A DNA stretch of 64,000 nucleotides from Chamaecyparis obtusa (GCA_027943335.1 BSBK01002084.1:67001-131000), one strand, 5' to 3'; positions 21,710-33,413 are shown, counted from the first letter of the stretch. The notes: a model not told the origin generated them from the letters alone. Program-made: numbers and translations.

Positions 21710-22310
21710 ATTGCTAATGAACCACATTAATGCTTTTTTCTTTCAAAAAATGAGGACAGCCACTGTAAAGACAACATGATAATGTACACTCACTGTAAGG
21801 ACAGTCACAAATGAGGACATCTCACAGTGACTGTCCCTAGTGTAATTGCCACTTGAATGTATTGCTATTCAGCCACATTAATGCTTTTCTTCTTCAACAA
21901 ATGAGGATAGTCACTGTAAAGACAACATGATAATGTACACTCACAGTGAGTGTACATTATCATGTTGTCTTTACAGTGACTATCCTCATTTGTTGAAGAA
22001 GAAAAGCATTAATGTGGCTGAATAGCAATACATTCAAGTGGCAATTACACTAGGGACAGTCACTGTGAGATGTCCTCATTTGTGACTGTACATTATCATG
22101 TTGTCTTTACAGTGACTATCCTCATTTGTTGAAGAAGAAAAGCATTAATGTGGCTGAATAGCAATACATTCAAGTGGCAATTACACTAGGGACAGTCACT
22201 GTGAGATGTCCTCATTTGTGACTGTCCTTACAGTGAGTGTACATTATCATGTTGTCTTTACAGTGAGTGTACATTATCATGTTGTCTTTACAGTGTCAAT
22301 ATATGCATTA
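21710..22310. repeat. Left subterminal array with perfect 287-bp palindrome
   Basis: Copies of a composite unit built from gaggacagtcactgtaaag, acatgataatgtacactcac and related words. Arms 21802-21944 and 21946-22088 are exact reverse complements (143 bp each) around a single base at 21945. The right arm is then duplicated at about 22089-22235. Confidence 0.85.
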
Positions 22311-22509
22311 TTACTTAAACTGAAGAGTACTCTAAATAATATGTCATTGTGGAGTTCTGATTGCTTCCAATTTGATATACGCTTGTTCTACTTATGTATC
22401 CAGCATCATGTAAGAAAAGTTGATGCTTTTAAATAGATTCATTTAGCTATGAAATGCCTGTGCATGTTACATACAAGATTCCAAGGCCCAAAACTGATTA
22501 CTCATTATA

Positions 22510-22740
22510 ATTCATGTACAGAATGATAATCAACCACAACGAGGCATGCGTAGGCGCTGCTTAGATTTTGAGGCATCAGAAGCTCGTAGAAGAAACTTGA
22601 CCAATGGCTCATGGAATGCAACAAACTTATTGCCTAAAACAGGAGCATTGGTAACCATAGATGATGGTTTTGAAAAGAACACTTCACCATCAATGTCACG
22701 TGAGGGAACTGCAATTTCTGATGGCAAGTAACTTGTAGTA
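22510..22740 (+). pseudogene. Captured CPP/TSO1-like gene fragment
   Basis: The plus strand from about 22515 reads PQRGMRRRCLDFEASEARRR and then NLTNGSWNATNLLPKTG, ending at a stop after SDGK at about 22731. The RGxRRRCLxFE motif occurs in cysteine-rich polycomb-like (CPP, tesmin/TSO1) transcription factors outside their CXC domains. No CXC domain is present, so only a short exon piece was captured. It lies inside the subterminal arrays of the CACTA element. The identification rests on one motif remembered from the family. Confidence 0.5.
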
Positions 22741-22764
22741 TATAAGAGAGATGCAGGTACAGAT

Positions 22765-23600
22765 GCTGGGAATACATTGCTAATGAACCACATTAATGCT
22801 TTTTTCCTTCAACAAATGAGGACAGTCACTTTAAAGACAACATGATAATGTACACTCACTGTAAGGATAGTCACAAATGAGGACATCTCACAGTGACTGT
22901 CCCTTGTGTAATTGCCACTTGAATGTATTGCTATTCAGCCACATTAATGCTTTTCTTCTTCAACAAATGAGGATAGTCACTCTAAAGACAACATGATAAT
23001 GTACACGGGCTGTAAGTGTACATTATCATGTTGTCTTTACAGTGACTGTCCTCCTTCAAGTGGCAATTACACAAGGGACAGTCACTGTAAAGGCAACATG
23101 ATAATGTAGAGAAACGTTGTCATTTGTATTTTCAACAGTGCCGAGAGAGATTCCCTCCGTGAAATCACAGTTACAATTTCTGAGTACGTTGGGTTTATTT
23201 TTCTTTTGTCATTATTATGTAATCTGGTATTCAGCTGTTACAGAGCTAAAATACCCAGAAATGAGGACATATCTGTGTTGAATTTATTGTTAGCGGCTTT
23301 GGTTATTTAGAAGTTTAATTTTATTTGTTCATCTTTCAAGCACAAACGTTTTGTGGACCGTAACATCTTCATTGTTTCGGGTATGCAATGAAACAGCCGT
23401 AACTTGCAACTACCTTCATGGTACTTGTGTACATTATCATGTTGTCTTTACAGTGACTGTCCTCATTCAAGTGGCAATTACACAAGGGACAGTCACTGTG
23501 AGATGTCCTCATTTGTGACAAGGACAGTCACACATGAGGACATCTCACAGTGACTGTCCCTTGTGTAATTGCCACTTGAATGTATTGCTATTCAACCACA
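22765..23600. repeat. Left subterminal arrays, second block
   Basis: 22765-23105 and 23430-23600 hold further copies of the palindromic 21710-type unit. Between them, 23103-23430 carries a different unit (cgttgtcatttgtattttcaa, frame words FNSAERDSLREI on one strand, then tctgagtacgttgggttt and caagcacaaacgtttt). That unit recurs in inverted orientation at 39230-39400, 44865-45200 and 45290-45560. Confidence 0.75.
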
Positions 23601-23740
23601 TTTATGGGCCCGTTTGGACCACAGCACACAGTAGCATCTACAGAGAAGAATATCCCAGGTGTAACAAGTTGTAAGAATATACCAACAGTTCTAAGAAGTT
23701 CCCTAGCACATAGTAGCATCTACAGAGAAGAATATGGGTC
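23601..23740. repeat. Short repeat starting gggcccgtttggaccac
   Basis: This approximately 130-bp segment recurs at about 26246-26370 and, inverted, at 38610-38735 and 38965-39095; a partial copy is at 28325-28385. It contains two copies of agtagcatctacagagaaga. The end sequence looks like that of plant MITEs, but no target duplication was established. Confidence 0.6.
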
Positions 23741-25915
23741 AACGAGGTTGACTTCAAAGCCATGCAATCTAATGGTAATAGTAATATCATAATTTGACAT
23801 ACTATCAGAAATACTTCCTAAATAGACTATTCAATCTTATAAGAGATGGATTCATGAGAACTATTATTTATGAAATATGAGTCAATGACTTTAATTAAAA
23901 AAATTACACAATCTAATTCTTGTAAAAATATCAAAATTTGACACATTGAAAATACCTTCCAAAAGTATCGTTAATTGATTAATATGAATCACTACTCATG
24001 AAATATAATTTTATAAACCTAATCTAAAAACTACACAATAAAAATCTTAATAGCAATATTGTAAGAAACTATTCCCAAAAGCAAGCCTAACAAAATTTGA
24101 TGAAAATAATTTTTGTTTCACTCAACTTTGACATTCACAACTTCCTCTTTTATTATAATAAGAAAAAAAATGTCTTTTTAGATATACCTCATGAACCATA
24201 CTCGAATAATCTATCATTTTTCTTCTCAAAAACATATTTGCAGAGCCTGCTTCTTTTACTTGTTTGTACTTTTATCTCTCTGATGGAAAGGGTTCCTTCA
24301 GGACACATTTTTCCAAGTTCACTGCTTGAGATATTTGAGGAGGGTTCCCCTGCTTGAGTATCCATCCAACCCATATTCGAGTAGTTCTACAATTGCACAG
24401 TCTAAATTAATAATACTGACAATTGAATGACGAATGATGATACATAGAATTGATATAAACTAATCCTAAAAACACTAAAACATTATTAATATATTTATAT
24501 TTCATAAATAAAATTGATATAAAAGATTTGGAAAGATACATTAAAAAATAGAAAAACAGTAATTTATAATAGAAGGAAACTTAAATTGCTATTTTAAAAA
24601 AAAACAAGAGTCTTAAATCTTATCATTTTTTTTCATTATCATCCATAAGTACACACCTCTAGCATAATAATTATATTTTACCACCCATAAAATGAAAAAA
24701 AGATTTTCACAAGAGAAATTGAAGCTAGATTATAAAAATGAACCATCTTATTGGAAACTGGAACTGTTATCATACCCAAAAGGACTACAAAATTTCACCT
24801 TATCATACCCAGATTGTTGCTTTGCCTGGCAGAGGGAAATTTGATCAGTAAAATTGACACAGAGTATGTTGTCTCCATTGTCATGCTGGATAACAAAACA
24901 CCAACTTTAATGGGCATGTACTGTCCCTTGTGTAATTGCCACTTGAATGCATTGCTATTTGATGCAGGGGCATCCCTAATGCAAGCCAAAGACACCATGA
25001 TTGAACAGAGTTGACATGAAGCCAAGGAGTCAAATCCTATCAATTAGAACATAAGATTTTCACCTTGGAGCTTTGAAGGATTGACTGGTGAAAGGTCCTT
25101 TTGATTGACAAATCAGAGTCTTTTTGAATGACAAATCAGAGTCTTTTTGAATGACAATAAATTAGAATAGGAGTTTTAGATGTTTTCTTGGTTTGTAATA
25201 AATATTAAGGATTGATTTTATCTCCTTATAAACATCCACTTGTTGGACACAAGACCCCTTGGTGACTTATAAACCTTGGGCATCTTTTGAGTCCTTGGAT
25301 GAAATGAGCATAGTAAGTGTTTATTAGGTGTCTTTTAGATGTTGTTAATAAGTTTGAAGGTCCAAAATAACTTTAATAAGGTTCCTAAAGTTTCACAACA
25401 CATTTTTAACCTTCTCGGCAAAGTTGTTTGCAAAGTTGTAATGCAACTTTAAAAGTTGCTTAGCAAAGTTGACATTTGTTGGATAAACTGTTCTAACCAC
25501 CTAGATGGTTGAACCAACATTTGGAGAGCCTATTTTAGGCTTCAAATGGTCGAAGACAGACAGAGAACCAGTATTGTAATCATTTTGCTTTCATAAAAAA
25601 TAAAAATAACCCTGTTTTAGTGCATTTCTGGTGAAAAATGAACTCTGTACGGCTGTACGGATGGTGGTTGGATGATAAAATTTGCCTGGAAGTTGTAATA
25701 GTGACATCTGATGCTTTGGAAGTTGGTTTGATTGATTCTCTTTGTTTTATATCTAAGTTATTTCAAATTTTCTGTGCATTGTTTACAAACCCTCATTTTC
25801 AGGGTTTGACTGATGTAAAGACCTTAACTCACGTTTCAACCATTGGAATTCCTTCTTCCTTGGTGGAATGAGAGTTAAGGATGTATATTTGTATATTCTA
25901 AAAGCCCTGACTACT
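23741..25915. other. Unassigned CACTA cargo, A/T-rich
   Basis: No complete gene is recognised. It includes A/T-rich sequence (23780-24740), a stretch at 25040-25560 with LTR-like phrases (ttataaaccttggg, gcctattttaggcttc), and a region at 25640-25830 whose plus-strand frame (DALEVGLIDSLCFISKLFQI) resembles the minus-strand frame at 28860-29010. Whether these are captured host sequences or old insertions is not clear. Confidence 0.4.
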
Positions 25916-27420
25916 CTGCATCACTATTGAACCACATTAATGCTTTTTTCCTTCAACAAATGAGGACAGTCACTGTAAAGACAACATGATAATGTACACT
26001 CACTGTAAGGATAGTCACAAATGAGGAAATCTCAGAGTGATTATCCCTTGTGTAATTTCCGCTTGAATACATTGCTATTGAACCACATTAATGCTTTTTT
26101 CCTTCAAGTGGCAATTACACAAGGGACAGTCACTGTGAGATGTCCTCATTTGTGACAAGGACAGTCACACATGAGGACATCTCACAGTGACTGTCCCTTG
26201 TGTAATTGCCACTTGAATGTATTGCTATTCAACCACATTTATGGGCCTGTTTGGACCACGGCACACAATAGCATCTACAGAGAAGAATATCCCAGGTGTA
26301 ACAAGTTGTAAGAATATACCAACAGTTCTAAGAAGTTCCCTAGCACATAGTAGCATCTACAGAGAAGAATATACAACATGAGGGCAGCCACTGTAAAGAC
26401 AACATGATAATGTACACTCATTGTATGTTTACATTATCATGTTGTCTTTACAGTGACTGTCCTCATTCAAGTGGCAATTACAGAAGGGACAGTCATTGTG
26501 AGATGTCCTCATTTGTGACAAGGATAGTCACACATGAGGACATCTCACAGTGATCGATTGTCCCTTGTGTAATTGCCACTTGAATGTATTGCTATTGAAC
26601 CACATTAATGCTTTTCTTCTTCAACAAATGAGGACAGTCACTCTAAAGACAACATGATAATGTACACTCATTGTAAGGACAGTCACAAATGAGGACATCT
26701 CACAGTGACTGTCCCTTGTGTAATTGCCACTTGAATTACACAAGGGATAGTCATTGTGAGATGTCCTCATTTGTGACAAGGATAGTCACACATGAGGACA
26801 TCTCACAGTGATCGATTGTCCCTTGTGTAATTGCCACTTGAATGTATTGCTATTGAACCACATTAATGCTTTTCTTCTTCAACAAATGAGGACAGTCACT
26901 CTAAAGACAACATGATAATGTACACTCATTGTAAGGACAGTCACAAATGAGAACATCTCATAGTGACTGTCCCTTGTGTAATTTCCACTTGAATTACACA
27001 AGGGATAGTCATTGTGAGATGTCCTCATTTGTGACAAGGATAGTCACACATGAGGACATCTCACAGTGATCGATTGTCCCTTGTGTAATTGCCACTTGAA
27101 TGTATTGCTATTGAACCACATTAATGCTTTTCTTCTTCAACAAATGAGGACAGTCACTCTAAAGACAACATGATAATGTACACTCACTGTAAGGACAGTC
27201 ACAAATGAGGACATCTCACAGTGACTGTCCCTTGTGTGATTGCCACTTGAATGTATTGCTATTCAGCCACATAAATGTTTTTCTTCTTCAACAAATGAGG
27301 ATAGTCACTCTAAAGACAACATGATAATGTACACTCACTGTAAGTGTACATTATCATGTTGTCTTTACAATGACTGTCCTCCTTCAAGTGGCAATTACAC
27401 AAGGGATTTGTGTTTTCATT
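25916..27420. repeat. Left inner subterminal array with 258-bp tandem units
   Basis: Multiple copies of the palindromic unit. The diagnostic word tgatcgattgtccc occurs at 26551, 26809 and 27067, giving three tandem copies with a period of 258 bp, so this part expanded by recent tandem duplication. Confidence 0.8.
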
Positions 27421-27535
27421 TGTGTTTTCAACAGCGCCGTAACCCTCCGCGAAATCACATCGGGATATAAGGGCAAAACAAACAAGAACGTTGTCATTTG
27501 TATTTTCAACAGCGCCGAGAGAGATAAACAAACTT
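27405..27535 (+). repeat. Two 78-bp-type repeat units
   Basis: Words tgtgttttcaacagcgccg and ctccgcgaaatcacatcggg followed by atataagggcaaaa. These are the inverted counterparts of the tandem array at 45530-45770 near the right end. Confidence 0.7.
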
Positions 27536-28075
27536 AAAACTCAGACTTAAGAAAGATGAAGGCAATGCTTCAAAAGGCCGATGCCCTAAATACAGGAAAA
27601 CACAATACCACCATTAAACGATGCCCTAGTCACCGTATCAATGTTGCCAGCTCCGTACCAGTATGCTGACTGCTCACTTTCATCCTGTGATAAAGGTAAC
27701 TTCATTAATCATACTTGAAATGGTAGCATACGAACTAAAGCTGATGAACATTTATAAACTAAAATTTTAAAACTACAGATTACAAATGTAGTAGTTTCAT
27801 ACGAAAAGAACTTGATGTCTGAAATTTACCATTAGAAGTATCCAAAGGAATACCACAGTACTGTTGAACTTGGAGAATCGAAGATGATCTACACAGCAAG
27901 GTTCAATAGCTGTAAGGACTGTTACACCATCTTTAGCATTTGAATACATTTTCTCCTTGGCTTCTGGTGGATCCTCAAAGACCCCCAATGACGTTTTCCC
28001 TACAATTATCAATTGTTTGTCAGTATGAGATATTAATAAATAAACATTAATCACAATATTAGGCAAACAATGTTC
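27536..28075 (-). pseudogene. Exon-like fragments of an unidentified captured gene
   Basis: On the minus strand an exon-like block runs from about 27999 (preceded by ttgtag) to about 27829 (followed by gtaaat) and reads KTSLGVFEDPPEAKEKMYSN and DGVTVLTAIEPCCVDHLRF. A second block, after a ttatcacag acceptor at about 27690, reads DESEQSAYWYGAGNIDTVTR then ASFNGGIVF. The blocks join in frame across the putative intron. No family was recognised. Splice signals point to capture of genomic DNA rather than cDNA. Confidence 0.45.
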
Positions 28076-29040
28076 TTGATGTCTGAATCTAAATCACAGA
28101 AAGCTCTAATAAAGCAGTTCTCAGTTTCACATTAAACTAAGTTTCAATTTCAAATGGTTATAATAATTTTTGCAAGTTATAAGTAGCTGGTTACAGTATA
28201 TGACATAAAAAGAAAAAAAATCATTTCTATTCTTTTCTTCTTTTTCTCTTTCAACGAAGCTTTTGCACCACACAAATGCATACCAAGAATTTCTCAGGAG
28301 GTTTCAAGACCATTGCATACCAAACTTCTTCTCTGTAGATGCTACTGTGTGTCGTGGTCCAAACGGGTCCAAATAGACCTAGTGACTCTAGTAGGTCTCC
28401 AAAACCTGTTCTGCAGCAATAACTCTTCAATTTGACAAAGGACCTTATGAACTTATATGTTTTTTGAGTACCCTTTTTGATGTTCTAACAATCCTCCAAC
28501 TCCCAGACCTTGACTCCACTCCAGCATATCAATGTCCTTATTGAGTCTGCAGACCTAATGCATGCCTTTGGGTGTGGGTTCCAAAACAAGGCATTGAAAA
28601 TGGGTGCATGAAACCAAGATCAGAGTTTAAAGATGTCCACCATGCTCTAAAGATCTAGATTCAACAAGGTTTGAGGTCCTTTACTTGCCGCTACCCTCTG
28701 ATCTTGCATAATCCATCAACTCCTAGTCAAGAACATTGAGATTCTTGACCTAGGGCTTGCTCTTGAAATTCTCTGGCTTAGTATCCTGTTCCAAAGCTTT
28801 TAAAATATGAAAATAAACCCCCTTAACTTGCATTTTACAAAGAATAGAGGATATCCTATGGTTTATTTGCAAGTTAAGGCCATTTGAATGCAATAACCCA
28901 AAAAATGAGGGTTTGACAGAACAACAGATAAGAAAAAGGAATAACTTTGATATAAGGTGTCTTGAATCTACCAAATAAACTCTCAAAGCATAAGATATAA
29001 ATACTCTAACTTCCACACTGGTCTGCCCTCCCTTTCACAT
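28076..29040. other. Unassigned CACTA cargo
   Basis: Contains a partial gtccaaacgggtcc repeat at about 28350 and a minus-strand frame at 29016-28750 that begins EVRVFISYALRVYLVDSRHL and resembles 25690-25810 on the plus strand. No recognised gene. Confidence 0.4.
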
Positions 29041-29290
29041 ATGTACACTGTACAGTGCTTGAAGGAAATGCACAGAAAAGGCTCTGAAATAGTGGCTCTA
29101 TCTGACAGAGAGTCCATGCTAGGCTTCATGACTAACCTAGAGCACATTCCTTGTTATGGAGGAAGTTTGAATGGTGAAGAACTTATGGAATGGATAGAGG
29201 ACCTAGATAACCATTTTGACTACAAGTATCTTATTAATAACCATTTTGACTACAAGTATCTAATGGATAGAGGACCTTGATAACCATTTT
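29041..29290 (+). pseudogene. Gypsy-like gag fragment with short duplication
   Basis: The frame contains YGGSLNGEELMEWIEDLDNH, close to the Gag segment of plant gypsy elements (GxxNGEELxDW). The phrase ataaccattttgactacaagtatc-like is duplicated (about 29208 and 29237). Only about 60 codons of homology are visible, so it is a remnant. Confidence 0.5.
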
Positions 29291-29646
29291 GACTCATTTA
29301 TTATCTTATTGAGCTTCACTTTGTTTCGAGAATATAGTTTAATATTCTCTACTAAACAGGGCCAACCACGTGAAGGTGGAAGCTCATTTGGCCCCACCCC
29401 CCTCCCCCTAACATCACTCTACATTCCCCGTTAACATCTAACATTCATTCATTCTTTCAATTATTAATAAAATGTAACATTCAATCAATATCACATGATA
29501 ACATTCATTAACACATTAGATTCGTTAACACACAACATTCATCAATATGAAAATAAACACATAATTCATGAACATTCATTAGCACATAATTAAATTCATT
29601 GAGACATAAAATTCAGTCATTATCAATTAAGGTATTTAGATGACAA
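29291..29646. other. A/T-rich stretch with acattcat words
   Basis: Between the gag remnant and the end of the second CACTA gene. Many copies of acattcat, ttaacac and attcatta from about 29440 to 29620. It is the probable 3' untranslated region of the minus-strand CACTA genes. Confidence 0.45.
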
Positions 29647-32600
29647 TCATTTCTTTTTTCTCTTTCTAATTTTTTTTTCTATGTAAGCTCTAAGAGGAGC
29701 ATCAGTGTTATCATCAATACCCCCCTCATCAGTTGTTTTGTTCTTTGTTCTTGATGATCTCAAATTCCTATGCTGCTGCAAAGGGGGGTCCTCTACAATA
29801 ACAAATAAAAGAGTTAAATTTAAAATATTTAATTATAATTGTTACAAGTATTTAATTATTTTAAAGAACATAACTATGGCACTCTTTAATTACCTGATCT
29901 GGCCACATCATTTTGTCTAGACTCAACCTCAACATGCTCATGAGCACCGACCCCTCGATCCTCTACAGTTGCTATACAAAATGTTACATTAATCCAAACA
30001 CCAATTGTAATTACATATAAAAATTTTAATAGCAAATGTATACCTCCACCACTAGGATGCACATCATGCGAACCTTCATTATGCATAGATTGTGTAGAAG
30101 GATTGTCAGGCTGCATTCCAATATCCTACACATTGTTATCATTGCTTTCTTAAAACAGATATACTCACTTTATATTAGAACTTAACATCAAATAGACTAA
30201 TTGGTAAAGTATTCAATTTGAAATAAATTTCATTTAGCTTATTTACCTGTGGCTCAGATGCATCATTATTTGAACCTTGCACACTGATTTCAGGTCGTAG
30301 CCGTTCAGCCACGGCTCTATAGCCTTGTTGGAAGCCAATTCTCTTGTCCTCTTCTGTGAGGCATCTATTGAACTCGGACCCCTACATTTTTTCTTGGTAT
30401 GGTGAATTTTACTTGCATTGTTTGATCAAAAAAAAATTCCTTGCAATATATAAAAAAATTGATACAAGTTTTCATTTACTAATACTTACAACTCGTGCTT
30501 GAAGTTTGGAAAAACCACCAGAGCCGAGCTTGTGTGTCCCGTGATTTTCTAATCTTGCCTTTGTTGCCTTTGATGTGTCAGGCAATCTATGAAAAGTTTG
30601 AAATATGTTAGAGACCAGTATAGGAAAAATTTAGAGGTTAATTAGTACATAATTACATTCTCAAAAGTATCACATACCTTGCTCTACTCTCTACTGGCGT
30701 AATTCCTTTTTTCATGTCGGCTTTATACTTTCCATCCAAAATCAAACCCTGCCACTCAGCCTCAAGAACACAGGGTGGACGCTCGTGCCTTGGGTTAACC
30801 TCTAAATATTTCCTGTACTGGTCCCTAATATACTTCAAACATAAACCAGCTCTTTCAAGGAGCTTGTTTCTCTCGAATGCATGAGGTCCAAAAAGCTGGG
30901 TCATACTATGTACAAGATCATCCTTCAACTTTTTATCTTGGTTATTCCACCTTTTAAGTAAAAAAAAACATGTTAGACTCATAAATGAAGAGAAGCTACC
31001 TTTAATATAGTTCAAGAAATTGATGAAAAGGAAAACTATTCTAGCAATGATATGAAATCAAAATAGTGGTTTGGGGTTTTAGTTAGGATATGATGTTCCA
31101 CCATGTACGTATGGTGGGCCCGAATATCTGCAAACACTCGTCACCAAGTTTTCGCCAAAAAATATCATTCCCTACAAAATAATCATGGGATCATTAGTCG
31201 ATGAAGAGTGATCAAAAACTAAATTACTATTATATCACTATAGAATAATAATAACTTTAAAGTACCTGGAAGTTTGGATACTTTTAAGGGAATGTCTTCA
31301 TCGTCGCTGATGATCAATACGCAATCCTTCACCGTTCCCGTACTAGGAACACGGGAACATCCAGGAAATGATGTTGCATCGGGACTTGTTGCATCTCCTA
31401 TTGCAAAAAATGAAAACCATTATCAAATGCCTCCAAGAAATAATACTTCAAGGGAAATAAATTGGTGCAGAGCACCCATGGCACAAACACAATCAAGGGA
31501 TCTACATCGTAAACACATAACACTTAAACACATAACAAAAGAGAGAAAAAGAGGGATTTGTGTACCAGTAGATGGTGCAACAGTTGGTGCATTTAGGCTG
31601 TGTGTTGTTGACATGGCAGTCGGCAAGACATTTGTGGCTGTCCTGGATGGAGGCGGCGTTGTCATATCATCATGGAAAGGAGCTGAAGAATAAAATTGTT
31701 AGAGCATGCATAAATATAGAACGCGTGGACTAGCATGGACAAGATTGTTAGAGCATTAAAAAAAAAGATTGTTCGAGCATGTATTGTCAATGATTATGAT
31801 CATTCCTATATATATTCAGTGGAAAACACAAGTGGGGAATGGAACATGTGATCTACCTGAACCACTTGCAATACCGGCCTCATCATGGGAATGGGGTTCA
31901 AAATTACGCAAATAACTCTGTAAAGACAATGCATCCATATTTTAATTAATGTCATAAAAGAGTATAACATAAAAACCATTATTGAACTCTTGTAATAATT
32001 AAAAATTTCATTAATACTTACTTTAAAGTTTTCAGAAGTGCGCAACAACTCAGCTGCCCTATCTTTTATTTCCTGAGTCTGAGGATGTATGGATACCAAA
32101 CGTAGAAGTTCTTTCCGAATTTTCTTTAGCAGCTTTTTAATGGAACCGATCGGGTCATCGGTCTCTGCTAAATCAATAAAAAAAGGGTCCACAAGGGGGG
32201 ACTCCTGAGGGACTGCAGGTTGCTTTCCCTCTCTTCGACCACCGGCCCTCTGTGACAACAATAGTATTAGTATTATCAAAATTACTTCAAAACAATGAAG
32301 AAAATAACATTAAAAAAAATAACATTTTGCTTCTATCTAGTTTGCACAATTACAATGAGTTTTACCTGCTCATGTGTAGATGAGCTAGGAATATCGTCAC
32401 CATCACCTTCGGGCGGTTGCTCCATATTGTGCCCCTGTGTCAAAGATCAAGTATAAAAATGTTAGCCAAAAATTTAATAACTAAATGGTATGTTGGAGTC
32501 ATTGATTAGAAGTTGGTTTAATAGTATGTACCACCCCTATGATAGTAGCCTCGTTTGTATCTATGCGGTTCAAATTGTAATCAATAAGCAGCTCTTCCCC

Positions 32601-33413
32601 TGCACGTATTGATTTTATCGCACAGATGAATACACGATTTCCCTCGCGCGCCTCAAATATGCAATTGGGTTGCTTTATAGTTGACCCAGGTCGTGTACTA
32701 TTTATAAAACCCGCAATATTCCCTGTTGCTTTTGGCCTTCCATCAATGTATATAGCCACACTTTTACTTTGATTATTGTCTTGCTGTTGTATATAATTTG
32801 CCGAGAGTGCATACCTACGCATACTTTTTTTATATTGAACAATATGCATCCAACTTTTGTAATCGTAACATGGTCCAACATACTCCATCAATTCAGAAAC
32901 TTTGTTGTAAGACACCTTTATGCCATCCATAGAAAATAGGCCCAAACCATGTAATGATGATGGTGCTATGCGATATATCCTCTCATTAACACAAAAATCA
33001 GTGTTTATTGGAGGAAGTTCCTTGGGTACCCAATGTTTCTATAGATGTTGGTACCTCAAGGGCACCTCGATGTCGCCTTTCGTCTCATCATCATAAGAAC
33101 ATGATCCCCCTTGAGCAAGGAAAAATTTCATGTGTTTATTGAATTTCCTTCTAGTCCTTTGACCTCTAGTTAATCTCCCTATTCTAGATAAACTGCATGT
33201 CTCACTTTCCTCTTCTATTCCTATATTTCCCTCACTCGAGGAAGACACTTCTGACAAATACCTATTTGCTGGTACCTGCAAATGGGAGAGATCTTAGAAG
33301 ACATCAATCTTACTATTGATAAGTGTATTAAATAGACTTTCTATAAGGTGTATTGACTTATCCCTGTCGATCCATGAGACTGTGCGGGATGCTCTTGAAA
33401 GGGGTTCAATTTC
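29647..33413 (-). CDS. CACTA second gene: SET domain joined to TNPA-like (Transposase_24) region
   Basis: Exon chain on the minus strand, by eye: about 33413-33314 (uncertain), 33275-32532 (SET), 32434-32366, 32249-32022, 31920-31858, 31684-31567, 31397-31266, 30956-30675, 30588-30490, 30382-30248, 30126-30042, 29971-29894, 29792-29647. The SET part reads APSSLHGLGLFSMDGIKV, LMEYVGPCYDY, GNIAGFINSTRPG, QPNCIFEAREGNRVFIC and AGEELLIDYN; the usual NHSC is altered. Then come a Ser/Pro-rich linker, a SUMO-interaction-like CVLIISDDEDIPL, the TNPA-like block (FERNKLLERAGLCLKYIRDQ, ARLENHGTHKLGSGGFSKL) and a basic end KKIRKRKKK. One TAG (33039-33041) lies before SET where Gln fits. Start codon not located; it may share a transcript with the transposase gene. 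Confidence 0.65.
30490..30956 (-). other. TNPA-like (Transposase_24) region
   Basis: Two adjacent exons read FERNKLLERAGLCLKYIRDQ, PPCVLEAEWQGLILDGKY and ARLENHGTHKLGSGGFSKL. The W..L plus KAR..N....H..G..F pattern fits the plant Transposase_24 / En-Spm second-protein family, whose member TNPA binds subterminal repeats. DNA binding here is inferred from the family. Confidence 0.65.
32532..33000 (-). other. SET methyltransferase-like domain
   Basis: Within the second CACTA gene. Conserved SET elements in order: GLGLFSMDGIKV, ELMEYVG, a middle with SMRRYALSANYIQ, GNIAGFINS (in place of GNxARFINHSC), PNCIFEAR, VFICAIKSIRAGEELLIDYN. The HS of the NHSC cofactor motif is replaced by ST and a short insertion (RPGSTIK) precedes QPNC, so catalysis is uncertain. 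Pre-SET and post-SET cysteine clusters are not seen. SET domains methylate lysines on histones or other proteins. Confidence 0.75.

Noticed and set aside
24795..25043. Overlapping open frames on both strands (24751-25014 and 24795-25043)
   Set aside because: Neither has a known motif, and part of the region is the subterminal repeat word tgtcccttgtgtaattgcc.
31274..31693. Plus-strand frame of 139 codons
   Set aside because: It spans two minus-strand exons and the intron of the CACTA second gene; splice sites support the minus strand.
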